64,000 bases of DNA. Source: Chloranthus sessilifolius (lineage: Eukaryota; Streptophyta; Magnoliopsida; Chloranthales; Chloranthaceae). Below are positions 11,314-21,014 of the stretch, piece after piece. The notes beneath the pieces were generated by a model, which worked only from the letters and a program-made list of their open reading frames with translations, was not told where the DNA came from and ran no database searches. Position numbers and translations under genes: made by a program. How positions within the stretch are numbered: position 1 is the stretch's first letter; each line of letters begins with the position of its first letter. The stretch spans positions 103,275,416 through 103,339,415 of the forward strand of contig CM037596.1 of the NCBI GenBank assembly GCA_021018995.1, read 5' to 3'.

Positions 11314-12400
11314 CTATGTGTAATCCTCTTCTTCTAGGAAAGAAGAGACCAGTGTCTCGCATGGGTCGGGATGTTCTTCGCGCTCACTTTCTTCTATGTT
11401 TGGCAAACACTCAATCTTTGTTTTATTCTCCCGGCTTGGAGTCTTTCGGATGACACTTTCTACCCATGCAGCAATTTGATCTATAGTTTGAAGAACGTGA
11501 TCTCCGTACTCGGGTTCAGAATTGAACGAAGGGAGTGGTAATGGTGTTGGTTCAGGATTCGGAGGGGTTAAAGGTTCTAGCGGGTGACTACGGAGGAATG
11601 GTCTTTTGGCCCTAAAGGAATGGACTCGTATCTGAGTGAATTTTGGATAGGGAGGTGGGCTCGGTGGGGCAATGCGAGTGATCAAGGCCGAGGGATGCGG
11701 GGCTGAAGAAACTCTCGCTAGTGTGGCAGAAGTATTAGAGGGTTGAATGCGAGTGATTAAGGTGGAAGGCTGGAAGGAGGATCGATCAGAGAGATCTACG
11801 GTGGTGACTTGAGCTGGTGTTGCCTGGTTGTGGTTGGGCATGGGGTTATTAATGATCCCTAGATTTTGATGGGGTTGGTTATTATTAGGGTTAGGATTCC
11901 TAAGCGCTTCCCAATCGATCTGATTTCGATCATTCATGTCATAGATTACATCCCTAAGGACCCAACAATCTTTTAGGTTGTGTCCCGCGTATTGATGGAA
12001 GGCACAGTATTTACTATAGTCTAGATTTGTCGGCTATGGGCGAGGTCTTTCTTGCGAGAATTGGAGGAGGTTCTGAGTGTTGAGGAGATGAAAGATGTTG
12101 GGAATCGTATTCGGTAAAGGGTGGTAGTGTTCCTGCCTCGACTGGTAGGGGCCTCTAGTTGGGTTGAAGTTTTACAGTGGGGGTACGTTATTATAGTTTG
12201 GCGCATGGGCCGGTTGATTTTGCGTCGTGTTTTGGTAGTGGTAGGTGTTGGGATATTGGTTTCTATTCTGATACTGACCCTAATTCTGGTTCTGGCCTTG
12301 GTTTTGGTTTGCATATCTTTGTTGATTAGCGCCTTAGTTTTGGTTGATGTACCGTTGTTGATTTTGATTTTGCTCAAAATTTCACGATTGGAAATTCCTG
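11314..12400 (-). pseudogene. Tat gag C-terminal region with zinc-finger-like motif
   Basis: Around 11962-12010 the frame reads CAFHQYAGHNLKDCWVLRDVI, a C-x2-H-x4-H-x4-C-like knuckle typical of Tat Gag. It is followed by the 11314-11937 open segment, which is Pro/Asn-rich (..PNPNNNQPHQNLG.., ..PPNPEPTPLPLP..) and probably disordered. 12021-12400 encodes a Gln/Asn-rich stretch whose true frame has several stops. 11147-11310 has no clear homology. Confidence 0.65.
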
Positions 12401-13657
12401 TTACCAGAGTTTTGTCCTTAGTTGACAACGGCGTTGACCTACTCGTTTCCTGAGGCTTTTATTATTATTTTTTGATTTTGATTCACTGGAAGAGCCTACT
12501 TTCAACGTGATTATGGACAGAGCAAGGTCTCTGTCTTTAATGTGTCGTGCTAGTCGGGATGCCCGAGAGTGGAGTGCAGTGAAGTTAGGGCAATCACTTA
12601 TGACAAATGCGCTCTTTAACGGTTCTCTAATATTATCGATGATAATGTCCACCGAGTCCTTCTCTTTCATTGAAGTGTCGATCCTGACAGCGAGCTTTCT
12701 CCATCTGGCGACGAAGTCAGTAAATTCTTCATCAGGTCCTTGCTTGGCCGCCATCAAATCGCTAAGACTGGCCGTCTCTTGGATCAAGTATTTGTATTGG
12801 TCTAGGAATTGACCGACCAAATCGTCGAAGGTCTCTATCTTATAAAGCGAGAGTCCCACAAACCAATCTAAAGCTTTTCCTTCTAATGAGCATTGGAAAT
12901 AGTGAATGAGAAATCCTTGATTATTACATATGGGCCGATAATCGTTATAAAAGAGGGCCAAGTGATGATTCGGATTTCCCGTGCCATTATATTTGATAAA
13001 TTTCGGTGGTTTGAATCCTATTGGTAAGTTAAATTTAATGTCTCAACAAAATTTGTCGAATCCGAATGAGTGACTTGGGCGCTCTCTCTTGGCCATGTAC
13101 TCATCGAGTATTTTAGGGAGATCTTCGATTTTAATAGTGCTATCTTTTGGAGCGACCCGTGAGCAAACCTTGTCTAGAGAGTCATCGTTGAAGGATATGT
13201 GAGCAGGTTGTCTCAATGGTGTGGCGCGGGCTGACACCGTGCTCGGGGTTGGAGGTGGCCTCTCTTGTCGTTCTTGTTCTTCTAAAAATTATTGTGACCT
13301 GATGGTTTCTTATGCAGCGGCCAATCCTCGAAGTAATTCCTCAAAGTCATCGTCTCCTCTTTGTATTCTTTGAATACTAAGCTCTACGATTTGTTGAGTA
13401 GTAAGGTTTTGTCTAGTGTTATCATCTCTCCTATTATGATTATTATCGGTGTGTGGGGTAGAGAAGGGATTTTTTTGCTCGCCAGCTATGTTAATCTCAG
13501 GTTGTCGTGGGTTGGAATTATAAAGTGATTCTTTCTCATACGCGGCGTTATTATGATACCCCCACAATGGTGGGTCTCCTAAAATCAGTCTTTGTATGCC
13601 AGACATCTTGAGTCTTTGACGAAGACTCATATATTTAAAAGAGAATCTAAATGACAC
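12401..13657 (-). pseudogene. Tat gag (capsid region)
   Basis: 12401-12961 encodes LALFYNDYRPICNN..FQCSLEGKALDWFVGL..FDDLVGQFLDQYKYLI..QGPDEEFTDFVARWRKLA, the retrotransposon Gag domain with its hallmark W-x-x-L and F-x-x-RW positions. Upstream pieces 13043-13237 and 13310-13657 give the N-terminal region (MSGIQRLILGDPPLWGYHNN starts near 13606). Stops lie between them at about 13306 and 13042. It would form the particle shell. Confidence 0.85.
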
Positions 13658-13715
13658 GATGAAAGGAAAATAGGGAAATAAAATAAAAACTATCTAAAAA
13701 AAAGGGTTTGTAAAA

Positions 13716-13735
13716 GTGTCCCATCGCGATCGCCA
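13716..13735 (-). promoter_or_regulatory. Tat primer binding site
   Basis: On the minus strand, TGGCGATCGCGATGGGACAC begins three bases after the LTR end (..CACCAACA, spacer GAC). It has the obligatory TGG start. TGGCGA..GTGATGGGACT-type sites pair with tRNA-Arg in related elements; the tRNA identity is from memory. First-strand cDNA synthesis would start here. Confidence 0.7.
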
Positions 13736-13738
13736 GTC

Positions 13739-16443
13739 TGTTGGTGCACGTTTTTTCTGGGTTCCTCTCGATTCCCGTTGAATCAGTGGCTCCAATTCTG
13801 TCCAAGTGAACTCTAGCGATGCGGCGTTTGGAATGGTGGAGGTAAAATAAAAAGGGGGTTTTTTTCTAGGAAGGTTCCTAGTTTGTTGCGATCGCCAACT
13901 GCAAATGTTTAACGACGCTGTAACACGTCAATGATCATGCTTTAGAGTGGGTGTGGGCTACTTCTTTACTGAATTGTCCACCTGCGAACGTCAGCAGCTA
14001 TGTTTCTTCTTATAATTCAAATAGTTTAGTTTTCCTTTTATTTTTCGTTATTGTTGTATTTTTAATCAGTTTAGACTTCCCAGTTCTGTTGTGAGTTTAA
14101 CTGTGTGGTTTATTATAGTTGATTTAATCTAGTATTCTAATTCTACCAGGATTCTAATTAATTTCAATTTCCTAATCTTATTAGAGTTCCAATTAATTTA
14201 GTGTCCTAATGCTACTAAAAGTCCAATTGATATCGGTCTCCTAATTGTCCTAGGAATGCAGGTATATTAATTCTTAATGAAACTCTAATTAAATCAAGCA
14301 TGCTAATTATACTGAAATTTTAAGTAAAGCAAGTATACTAATTGTATTGAAATTCTAATCAAAACGGATATAATAATTTGACTGAAATTCTAATTAGAGC
14401 AATTATAATAGTCCTACCAGAATTCTAATTGGAATAGGGAACTAATTCTACTAAAACTCTAATTAAAATAAAGAGACTAATTGTACTAGAATTACGACTA
14501 GAGCGAGAAATTAATTATCCTAAGATTCTAATTAAAGCAATGAATTATCTATGCTAAAATCTAATTAAAATAAGGGAACTGATTTTTTTCTAGAATTATA
14601 ATCAAAGCAATGAATTCTAGGGATTAAATAAAAATAAAGCATGTAAATTAATTGTATTAAAATTCTGAGAAGAAATTATGGAACTAATTTTCTAATCCTA
14701 ATTAAAGCAACAAAATAATTCTAAAAAAAAGGGATTTTGGGCTCGCTATGCTAAGGAGGATCGACCTCTTTCCCGAGTACCCTCCGTAAGCTCCCTTGGG
14801 CAAGTCGGGTGGCTGAGATTAAAGATAAATTAGATTTCGGATTATAAAAATAGTATTTTTAGATTTTCAGAGTCGATTTCGGGATTATAATTGTGAATTG
14901 AATTGAGAAACTAGAATTAAAAAACTGAAATAATGTTTAGGATTTTTAAAAAATATTAAACTAAGGAATTGAACTAAAATTTAAAATTCTAAGATTGAAT
15001 TCGGGTCTAAAATCAGAAAAATAGACCGTATGATTACGGACTGGTTCTAGAACCTAAGAACTAGAACCAGAGATTAATCATAGGGCTGGAAATTAAGATT
15101 TTAGAAAGGAATTGAGTCAAGGGTTGGTGAATTAGACCGTCAGATTAAGGACTAGTTCTAGAAACGGGGAACTAGAACCAGCTATTGAAGATTACGGTCT
15201 AAAAAGGGTGCTACAGTCTAAAACTGAAAATTCAATATTAATAATTAAAACTAAGAGAAGTCCTAGGTCTAAGAACTAAAATTAAACTAAGGGGTCAAGG
15301 TTAACGGTTGAATTTTTTACCTAGGGCCGGGGTTGCAGAGATAAATCTCAAAGATTCGAAACTTGAATCTCGAAATCATGGCTATGTTCCTCTATGGTTT
15401 CGTTATCGAAGTTCTTTGATTTCGAAATCCAAAAAAAATCCGTTCTCTCAACATTGCCAGCCTCCTCTGGGGTAAATTAGAAAAAAATCTTTTATAGGTT
15501 TTTCTCCAATTAAATGCCTTGTTTTAGGCATTTAACCGAATTACGCGCCCGTCTCCCGGTGCTTAATTGCTTGGAGTCAGCCACCGACTCAGTGAGCAAT
15601 CGGCTGACTTGCTCAGCAAGTTTCCTAGTTCTAACAACATTAGGACTCATTGTGCCCATTGTGGGGTGCACAATCCAATTAAGCACCTCTTTCAAAGTAT
15701 TTAATTTAGAAAACTTGGGGGTCAAGGACTGTAAGACTAGGTCGGGTGTAGGCCGATTGCACGCTGGTGGTGGAGTGCTTAATCCGATCGCGCGTTTCAT
15801 ATGAAGTGCGTGATCAAGTCTCAGAGTGGTATGGAAAAGGGAGTCTAGTCTGGAAAGGGGACTGATTGCGCGTTTGTGGTTTGGCGTGCAATCAAATTGC
15901 GCACGTGGTTTTAGGCACGTAATTCTGGGTTGTCCGAGTTCGGGTCAGGTCTGAAATGCCAAACTATTATTTCAGCATGCATTCCGACTGTATACTATTA
16001 TTTTAGTATATAGTCTCTCTACGTCGGGACTTGAGCCACAGAGCTATTGTTTCAGCCTGTGTTCAGCCATGTACTATTATTTTAGTGCATGGTCCCCGCG
16101 TTAGGGTTATGGGGCTTGAGCTACAGAGCTATTGTTTCAACCTGCTTTCAGCCATGTACTATTTTTTCAGTGCATGGTCCCAATTAAGGGTAGGGGGTCT
16201 AAAATGCAAGACTATTGTTTCAGTCTGCATTTCGACTACATACAATTGTTTCAGCCATGTACTATTATTTCAGTGCTTGATTCCCACGTTAGGGTCATAG
16301 GGCTTGAGCCACAGAGCTATTGTTTTAGTCTGTGTTTAGCCATATACTATTGTTTTAGCATAGGGTCCCAATTAGGGTTATGAGGTCAAAGGTTGATCGA
16401 ACGAATTTGTATATTCCGAGAGGGCAAAATGGGGGTGTCTACA
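13739..16443 (-). mobile_element. Tat 5' LTR, 2705 bp
   Basis: On the minus strand it starts TGTAGACACCCCC at 16443 and ends ..CACCAACA at 13739, with TG..CA termini. It is bounded by chromovirus gag on the right and by the primer site on the left. The inner 1.8 kb is an inverted copy of 1-1839. The candidate target duplication to the right is CTATT (16444-16448), whose partner is outside the window. Confidence 0.85.
15950..16390. repeat. Tandem repeats within Tat LTR
   Basis: About five imperfect copies of an 80-110 bp unit containing ACAGAGCTATTGTTTCAG, then GCCATGTACTATTATTT(C/T)AG and TGCATGGTCCC..TTAGGGT. They lie just inside the LTR start, where the U3 promoter region is expected, and could be reiterated enhancer units. 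Confidence 0.6.
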
Positions 16444-16448
16444 CTATT

Positions 16449-17309
16449 GTTCAAGGTCGAGCATATGCTGTCACAGCAACTGTTGCCCTGACATCAAACG
16501 ACGTCATTCAAGGTATCATTACGCTTTGAGAGTTAAATTGATTCATTGATATTCATATATTATAACATGTTTTGATAAATTTTATATTTAGAGATATTAA
16601 TGACTGCTGTACACTTAAGCTTTTATGTTTTAATATATAAACTAAAGGTACCCTTGTCATGCGTCGTAAAGGTGACATGAGTCAAGCAGATGCACGAGTA
16701 TTGATAGATCTCGAGTCTAGTTACTCATTTATCACTCCCCTATTCTCTGAGAAGTTAGGCATTGTTCCTAAAACCCTTGATTTCATATTGGCTGTATCAG
16801 TCCCTACGAGAAGCTCGGTAAGCATATATACGATATGTCAATCAGTTATCGTGATGATTGAGGATCATGAAACAATGAACGATATGATTACATTGAGTAT
16901 GGAAGGGTTTGATGTGATCCTTGGAATGGATTGGTTGTCAGCATACCATGCAAGCGTGGATTGTCTTCGGAAGATTGTGACCTTCCGACCTCCAAAGAGA
17001 AAATCCTTTTTATTTTATGGAATCAAATTCAAAGTCGCGCCATTCATTTCAGCTATCCGAGTGGAGCGTATGATGAAGAATGGTTGCTACGGATATCTTG
17101 CTTACTTGCAAGATCATCAGGAGAAGAAAAGGGACATCTCTCTTATCACAGTTGCATGTGAATATCCAGATGTTTTCCCTGAGGAATTACCCAGATTGCC
17201 ACCTGATCAGGAGATCGAGTTCACAATCGAGTTAGCACTAGGCACTGAACCATTGTCAAAGGCTTCGTACAGAATGACACCTACTGGAACTGAAGGATCA
17301 GCTTCATGA
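16449..17309 (+). pseudogene. Chromovirus gag end and protease, with an intron
   Basis: Gag ends VQGRAYAVTATVALTSNDVIQ at 16511. The frame then continues after an intron as G-TLVMRRKGDMSQADARVLIDLESSYSFI. The active site, normally D-S/T-G, reads IDLESS, so the glycine is lost. GFDVILGMDWLSAYHASVDC is the conserved chromovirus protease end. 17100-17309 (VACEYPDVFPEELPRLPPDQEIEFTIEL) leads into RT. A frameshift follows at about 17285. Confidence 0.85.
16513..16647 (+). other. Spliceosomal-type intron 1 in chromovirus gag-pol (135 bp)
   Basis: Flanks CAAG|GTATCA and CTAAAG|GTACCC; removing it joins codons CAA-G and GT-ACC and restores the conserved ..VIQGTL.. protein order. The inside is T/A-rich with stops in all frames, unlike the exons. 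The position is between Gag and protease. Confidence 0.7.
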
Positions 17310-18488
17310 GCTATTGGATAAAGGTTTTATTAGATCAAGTGTGTCTCCTTTGGGAGCACCGGTATTATTTGTGAAGAAGAAGGATGGTTCGATGCGATTG
17401 TACATCGATTACTGCCAGCTAAACAAGATGACGATTAAGAATCATTACCCACTTCCGCGGATTGACGACCTTTTTGATTAGCTACAGGGCGCAAGGTTCT
17501 TCTCAAAGATTGATCTGAGGTCGGGTTACCATCAGCTTAAGATTAAGGTGGACGACATCTCCAAGACTGCGTTTCGCATGAGGTATGGCCCTTATGAGTT
17601 CCTAGTTATGCCTTTTGGGCTAACAAATACACCGCATTGCTCATGGACTTGATGAACCGGGTATTCAAGCCATACCTCGATAAATCAATGGTAGTTTTTG
17701 TAGATGATATCCTCATCTATTCAAAAATAAGAGAGGAACATGTACAACATTTAAGAGTAGCTCTTTAAACACTCAGGGACCACCAACTATACGCCAAGCT
17801 TAGCAAGTGCGAGTTTTAGCTTGATCAGGTCAGCTTCTTAGGCCACGTCATCTCTGAGAAGGGTATAACAGTCGATCCTACAAAGATCGAATCTGTAGTG
17901 AATTAGGAGAAATTGAAGACGGTAATGGAAGTCCATAGTTTCCTGGGCTTGGCAGGATACTATAGACGATTTGTAGAAGGGTTCTCTAAACTCTTAGGTC
18001 CGCTTACTCAACTTACGAAGAAGAATGCTAAGTTTGATTAGACAGAGCAGTGTGAGAAGAGTTTTCAAGAACTCAAGAAGTGTTTGACTACAGTACCAGT
18101 ACTGGCTATACCTTCAAGTGGTGGAGGTTTTACAGTCTACACTGACGCTTCATACGGTGGATTGGGCTGTGTTCTCAATCAGGATAAGAAAGTTATCGCT
18201 TACGGATTTAGACATCTCAAAGACCATGAGAAGAACTATCCCACTCATGATTTAGAGTTAGCAGCGCTAATTTTCGCTTTGAAGATCTTGAGGCACTATT
18301 TGTACGGTGAAACGTTTGATATCTTCACAGATCATAAGAGCATCAAGTACCTTTTTAATCAGAAGGACTTGAACATGCGACAACGAAGATGGATGGAGTT
18401 CTTAAAAGATTATGATTGTTCCATCCAATATCACCCTGGGAAGGCCAATGTAGTGGCGGATGCTTTAAGCCAGAAGTCTTCGGCTTAG
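17285..18488 (+). pseudogene. Chromovirus reverse transcriptase and RNase H
   Basis: Recognisable RT blocks: [52 protein letters not shown], then after a frameshift near 17630 [17 protein letters not shown] with intact VDD, and SFLGLAGYYRRFVEGFSK. RNase H is 18084-18488 ([16 protein letters not shown].., [14 protein letters not shown].., [22 protein letters not shown]), with D, E and D present. In-frame TAG stops at 17479, 17817, 17904 and 18039 sit where Gln or Trp codons are expected, consistent with C-to-T or G-to-A change. Confidence 0.9.
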
Positions 18489-18499
18489 TTATCACATCT

Positions 18500-19618
18500 C
18501 ATTACGAGAGTGCATCGGTGGCGCTTACTTGAGGATATGGCCTTGTGTGACACAAGGTTTGACGTTAAAGGATAACAAGTATTGATGGCCACCCTCGTTA
18601 TCAGGTCAACGTTATTTGAAAATATTCATAAACTCCAAATAGTTGATGATGAGCTTATGGCCATTAGATAGGGAGTGATCAACGGATCCCGAGCAGATTT
18701 CTCCATCAGGGAGGATGGTACCTTGTTATTCCCGGATCGAGTGTGCATACCTACCAGCGTTGAGCTTCAGGACACTATTTTAGAAGAGGCTCATAAATCA
18801 ATGTATGCTATATATCCTGGGAGTTCTAAGATGTATCAAGACTTAAAGAAAAGCCTCTGATGGAGAGGCTTGAAGAAGGATGTCACAGAGCATGTGTCCA
18901 GATGCTTAATCTGCCAACAAGTAAAGGTAGATCATCAAAATCCGACGAGATTGTTGCAACCATTGTCAATATCTGAGTGGAAATGAGAAGCCATTTCTAT
19001 GAATTTTATATTAGGGTTGCTAAAGACATTGAGGAAACATAATGCCATCTGGGTCATTATGGATAGACTAACCAAATCTGCACATTTTCTGTCATATAGT
19101 ACTTCATATACTGCCAATAAGCTTGTGGAGCTGTATCTGAAAGAGATAGTTAGACTTCATGGCATATCGATCAGTATTATGTCTGATCGCGCTCCGCTCT
19201 ACACATCTTTATTCTGGCAGAGATTTCAAGAAGGCATGGGGTTCAAACTTAATTTCAGCTTAGCGTTTCATCCTCAGACATATGGGAAGATTGAAAGAGT
19301 GAATCAGATCATAGAGGATATATTGCGTGCGTGCATGTTAGATTTTTATGAGTCATGGGATCAACATTTTCCTCTGATTGAGTTTGCGTATAACAATAGT
19401 CATTAGTCCAGCATTGGCATGGCTCCCTACGAAGCCTTATATGGACGACGATGCAGATCTCCTTTGAATTGGGAGGAAGTCGGTGAGAAGCTTATTTTGG
19501 AACCTGATATCATGGACAGTACAACTGAGACGGGTGTATTGATCCGCGAGAGATTACGAGTTTCTCAAAGTTGCTAGAAAGTTATGTTAATCTTCATCGA
19601 ACGCAAGTTGAGTTTCAG
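18500..19618 (+). pseudogene. Chromovirus integrase
   Basis: The zinc-binding end (..CLICQQVKVDHQNP) precedes the core. The first catalytic Asp of ISMDFI reads ISMNFI (Asp to Asn). The second is kept in IMSDRAPLYTS, and the Glu is kept in GKIERVNQ. WDQHFPLIEFAYNNSH and MAPYEALYGRRCRSPL are typical Tekay blocks. Stops at about 18851 (RNase H-integrase linker), 18984 (W to stop) and 19405. The last exon part, SYVNLHRTQVEFQ, runs into intron 2. Confidence 0.85.
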
Positions 19619-19691
19619 GTACACTTGATTGCGTTTAATACCTTGGGTTTTCCTTGTCTTCTCAATTCGTAGAGTTAACACCTGTTTTCAG
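19619..19691 (+). other. Spliceosomal-type intron 2 in chromovirus integrase (73 bp)
   Basis: Flanks TTTCAG|GTACAC and TTTTCAG|GTAGGA. Splicing joins ..RTQVEFQ to VGDKVFVKMS.. in phase 0, exactly the contiguous sequence expected in Tekay integrases. The acceptor has a clear pyrimidine tract. Confidence 0.7.
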
Positions 19692-20112
19692 GTAGGAGAC
19701 AAGGTCTTTGTTAAGATGTCTCTAACAAAGGGCGTGATACATTTCGAAAAATGTGAAAAGCTAAGTCCACGTTACATTGGACCTTTTGAAGTGCTAGGTC
19801 GGGTTGGAGAAGTCGCGTATCGGATTGTTCTGCCACCACAGCTGGCAAGCATGCATAACATATTCCATGTTTACATGTTGAAGAAATATGTGAAAGACCC
19901 AACCCATGTCTTGAATTTTTAGCTGATTGAACTTCAAGAGGATCTGACTATGATAGAGGAGCCTATACAGATTCTGGTCCGTAAAGAGCAAATATTACGG
20001 ACTAAGCTAATTCCACTTGTGCTAGTAAGGTGGAGGAATCATTCTTCTGTAGAGGCAACCTGGGAGCGCGAAGTTGAAATTTGTGAGCAATACCTGCAGT
20101 TATTTCATTGAT
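19692..20112 (+). pseudogene. Chromovirus integrase C-terminus and chromodomain
   Basis: VGDKVFVKMSLTKGVIHFEK.. and LSPRYIGPFEVLGRVGEVAYRI..MHNIFHVYMLKKYVKDPTHVL form the GPF/Y module. After one stop (TAG 19921), the sequence IQILVRKEQILRTKLIPLVLVRW..SSVEATWEREVEICEQYLQLF is a chromodomain, the fold that directs insertion into heterochromatin. It ends at TGA 20110. Confidence 0.9.
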
Positions 20113-20289
20113 AATCAAGGTAAATTTTCATTTGGATTTAACTCTTTATTGCGCAAATTTCTTGGTTACATACAATTATGTGCATGTTATCTTGCATAGA
20201 ATACTGGTGTCATATTGCAGAATAACCTATGGTTCATATACGAAATGAACAGCTGTTAAAAACCTATAGTTTAAGAAACAATTTTGCTG

Positions 20290-20560
20290 TCATAATCTGA
20301 TCGATCAAATTTGTGATTTGATCGATCAAATGCTAATTCGATCGATCAATCTAGAAAGTTGATCGATCAAACATTGTTGGGTTTTGTTCTATTTAAGAAC
20401 TGTTCGATCAATCAAAATTGGAATTTGATTGATCAAATTGAAATCCGATCGATCAAATTAAACAATTGATCGATCAAATTTGTCGAGTTAGGGAGTTTTA
20501 TTTTGAAATCCGATCAATCAAATTTGAACATTGATCGATTGAATCTGTCAATTTAAGTTG
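20290..20560 (+). repeat. GATCGATCAAA palindrome array upstream of the extra gene
   Basis: Ten copies of GATCGATC (or one-base variants such as GATCAATC or GATTGATC), nearly all followed by AAA. Within runs, successive copies start 20 or 21 bp apart. The same word forms arrays in the LTRs at 26250-26755 and 61645-62260, yet this copy lies in the internal region between pol and the extra gene. Confidence 0.85.
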
Positions 20561-21014
20561 TATTTGGGTTTTATTTTACCCATTTGTACGATCGGAAAAA
20601 CCTAATCGTTTGAGGCTTCCTTGCATCCTTTGGGTTCGAAGTGATATTCCGGCTACTTCCGGCTGTCGATGCGTCGCATTTTCACTCTGTGGATCGCGTA
20701 GTGATAATTTCTCGCTGTAAACCCTAAAATTTTCTCTTTCTTTTAGGGTTTTTTGTGCATTTTCCACATTTTAATCTATGGGCCTGTGAACCAATAACTC
20801 CTCACACAAGGTTCCTACTTCACGGGTTCGTGCACCTCTGTAGCCCTTCGAACCGGTTGCACAACCAATCGTGCCACCCGTGGCACCACCCGAACAGGTC
20901 GTGCCAACCGTTCAACCCCCACAGCCACCACTCATTACCCGAGAACTTTCAAAGGAGTGGTGGGCATCAAAGACCTTTCTGCCCGAATATGCGTTTACCC
21001 CTACACACTTTGAC

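Larger units (their letters stand above)
1840..16443 (-). mobile_element. Tat-lineage Ty3/gypsy retrotransposon, decayed; 3' LTR not in window
   Basis: Minus-strand order from the right is LTR (16443 to 13739), primer binding site, gag, protease, pol spacer, RT remnant, RNase H, second RNase H, integrase, then a long 3' region with an antisense (plus-strand) gene. A duplicated, archaeal-type RNase H after the first RNase H and an extra ORF between pol and the 3' LTR are known hallmarks of the Tat lineage (Ogre, Retand, Grande types). The LTR starts TGTAGACACCCCC on the minus strand. It inserted into the chromovirus, whose gag resumes at 16444. Every coding segment has stops or frameshifts, and the RT palm is missing, so it cannot be autonomous. 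Confidence 0.85.

Noticed and set aside
15510-15804. 96-codon frames on both strands at the same place
   Set aside because: Mirror frames within the Tat LTR; no protein motif.
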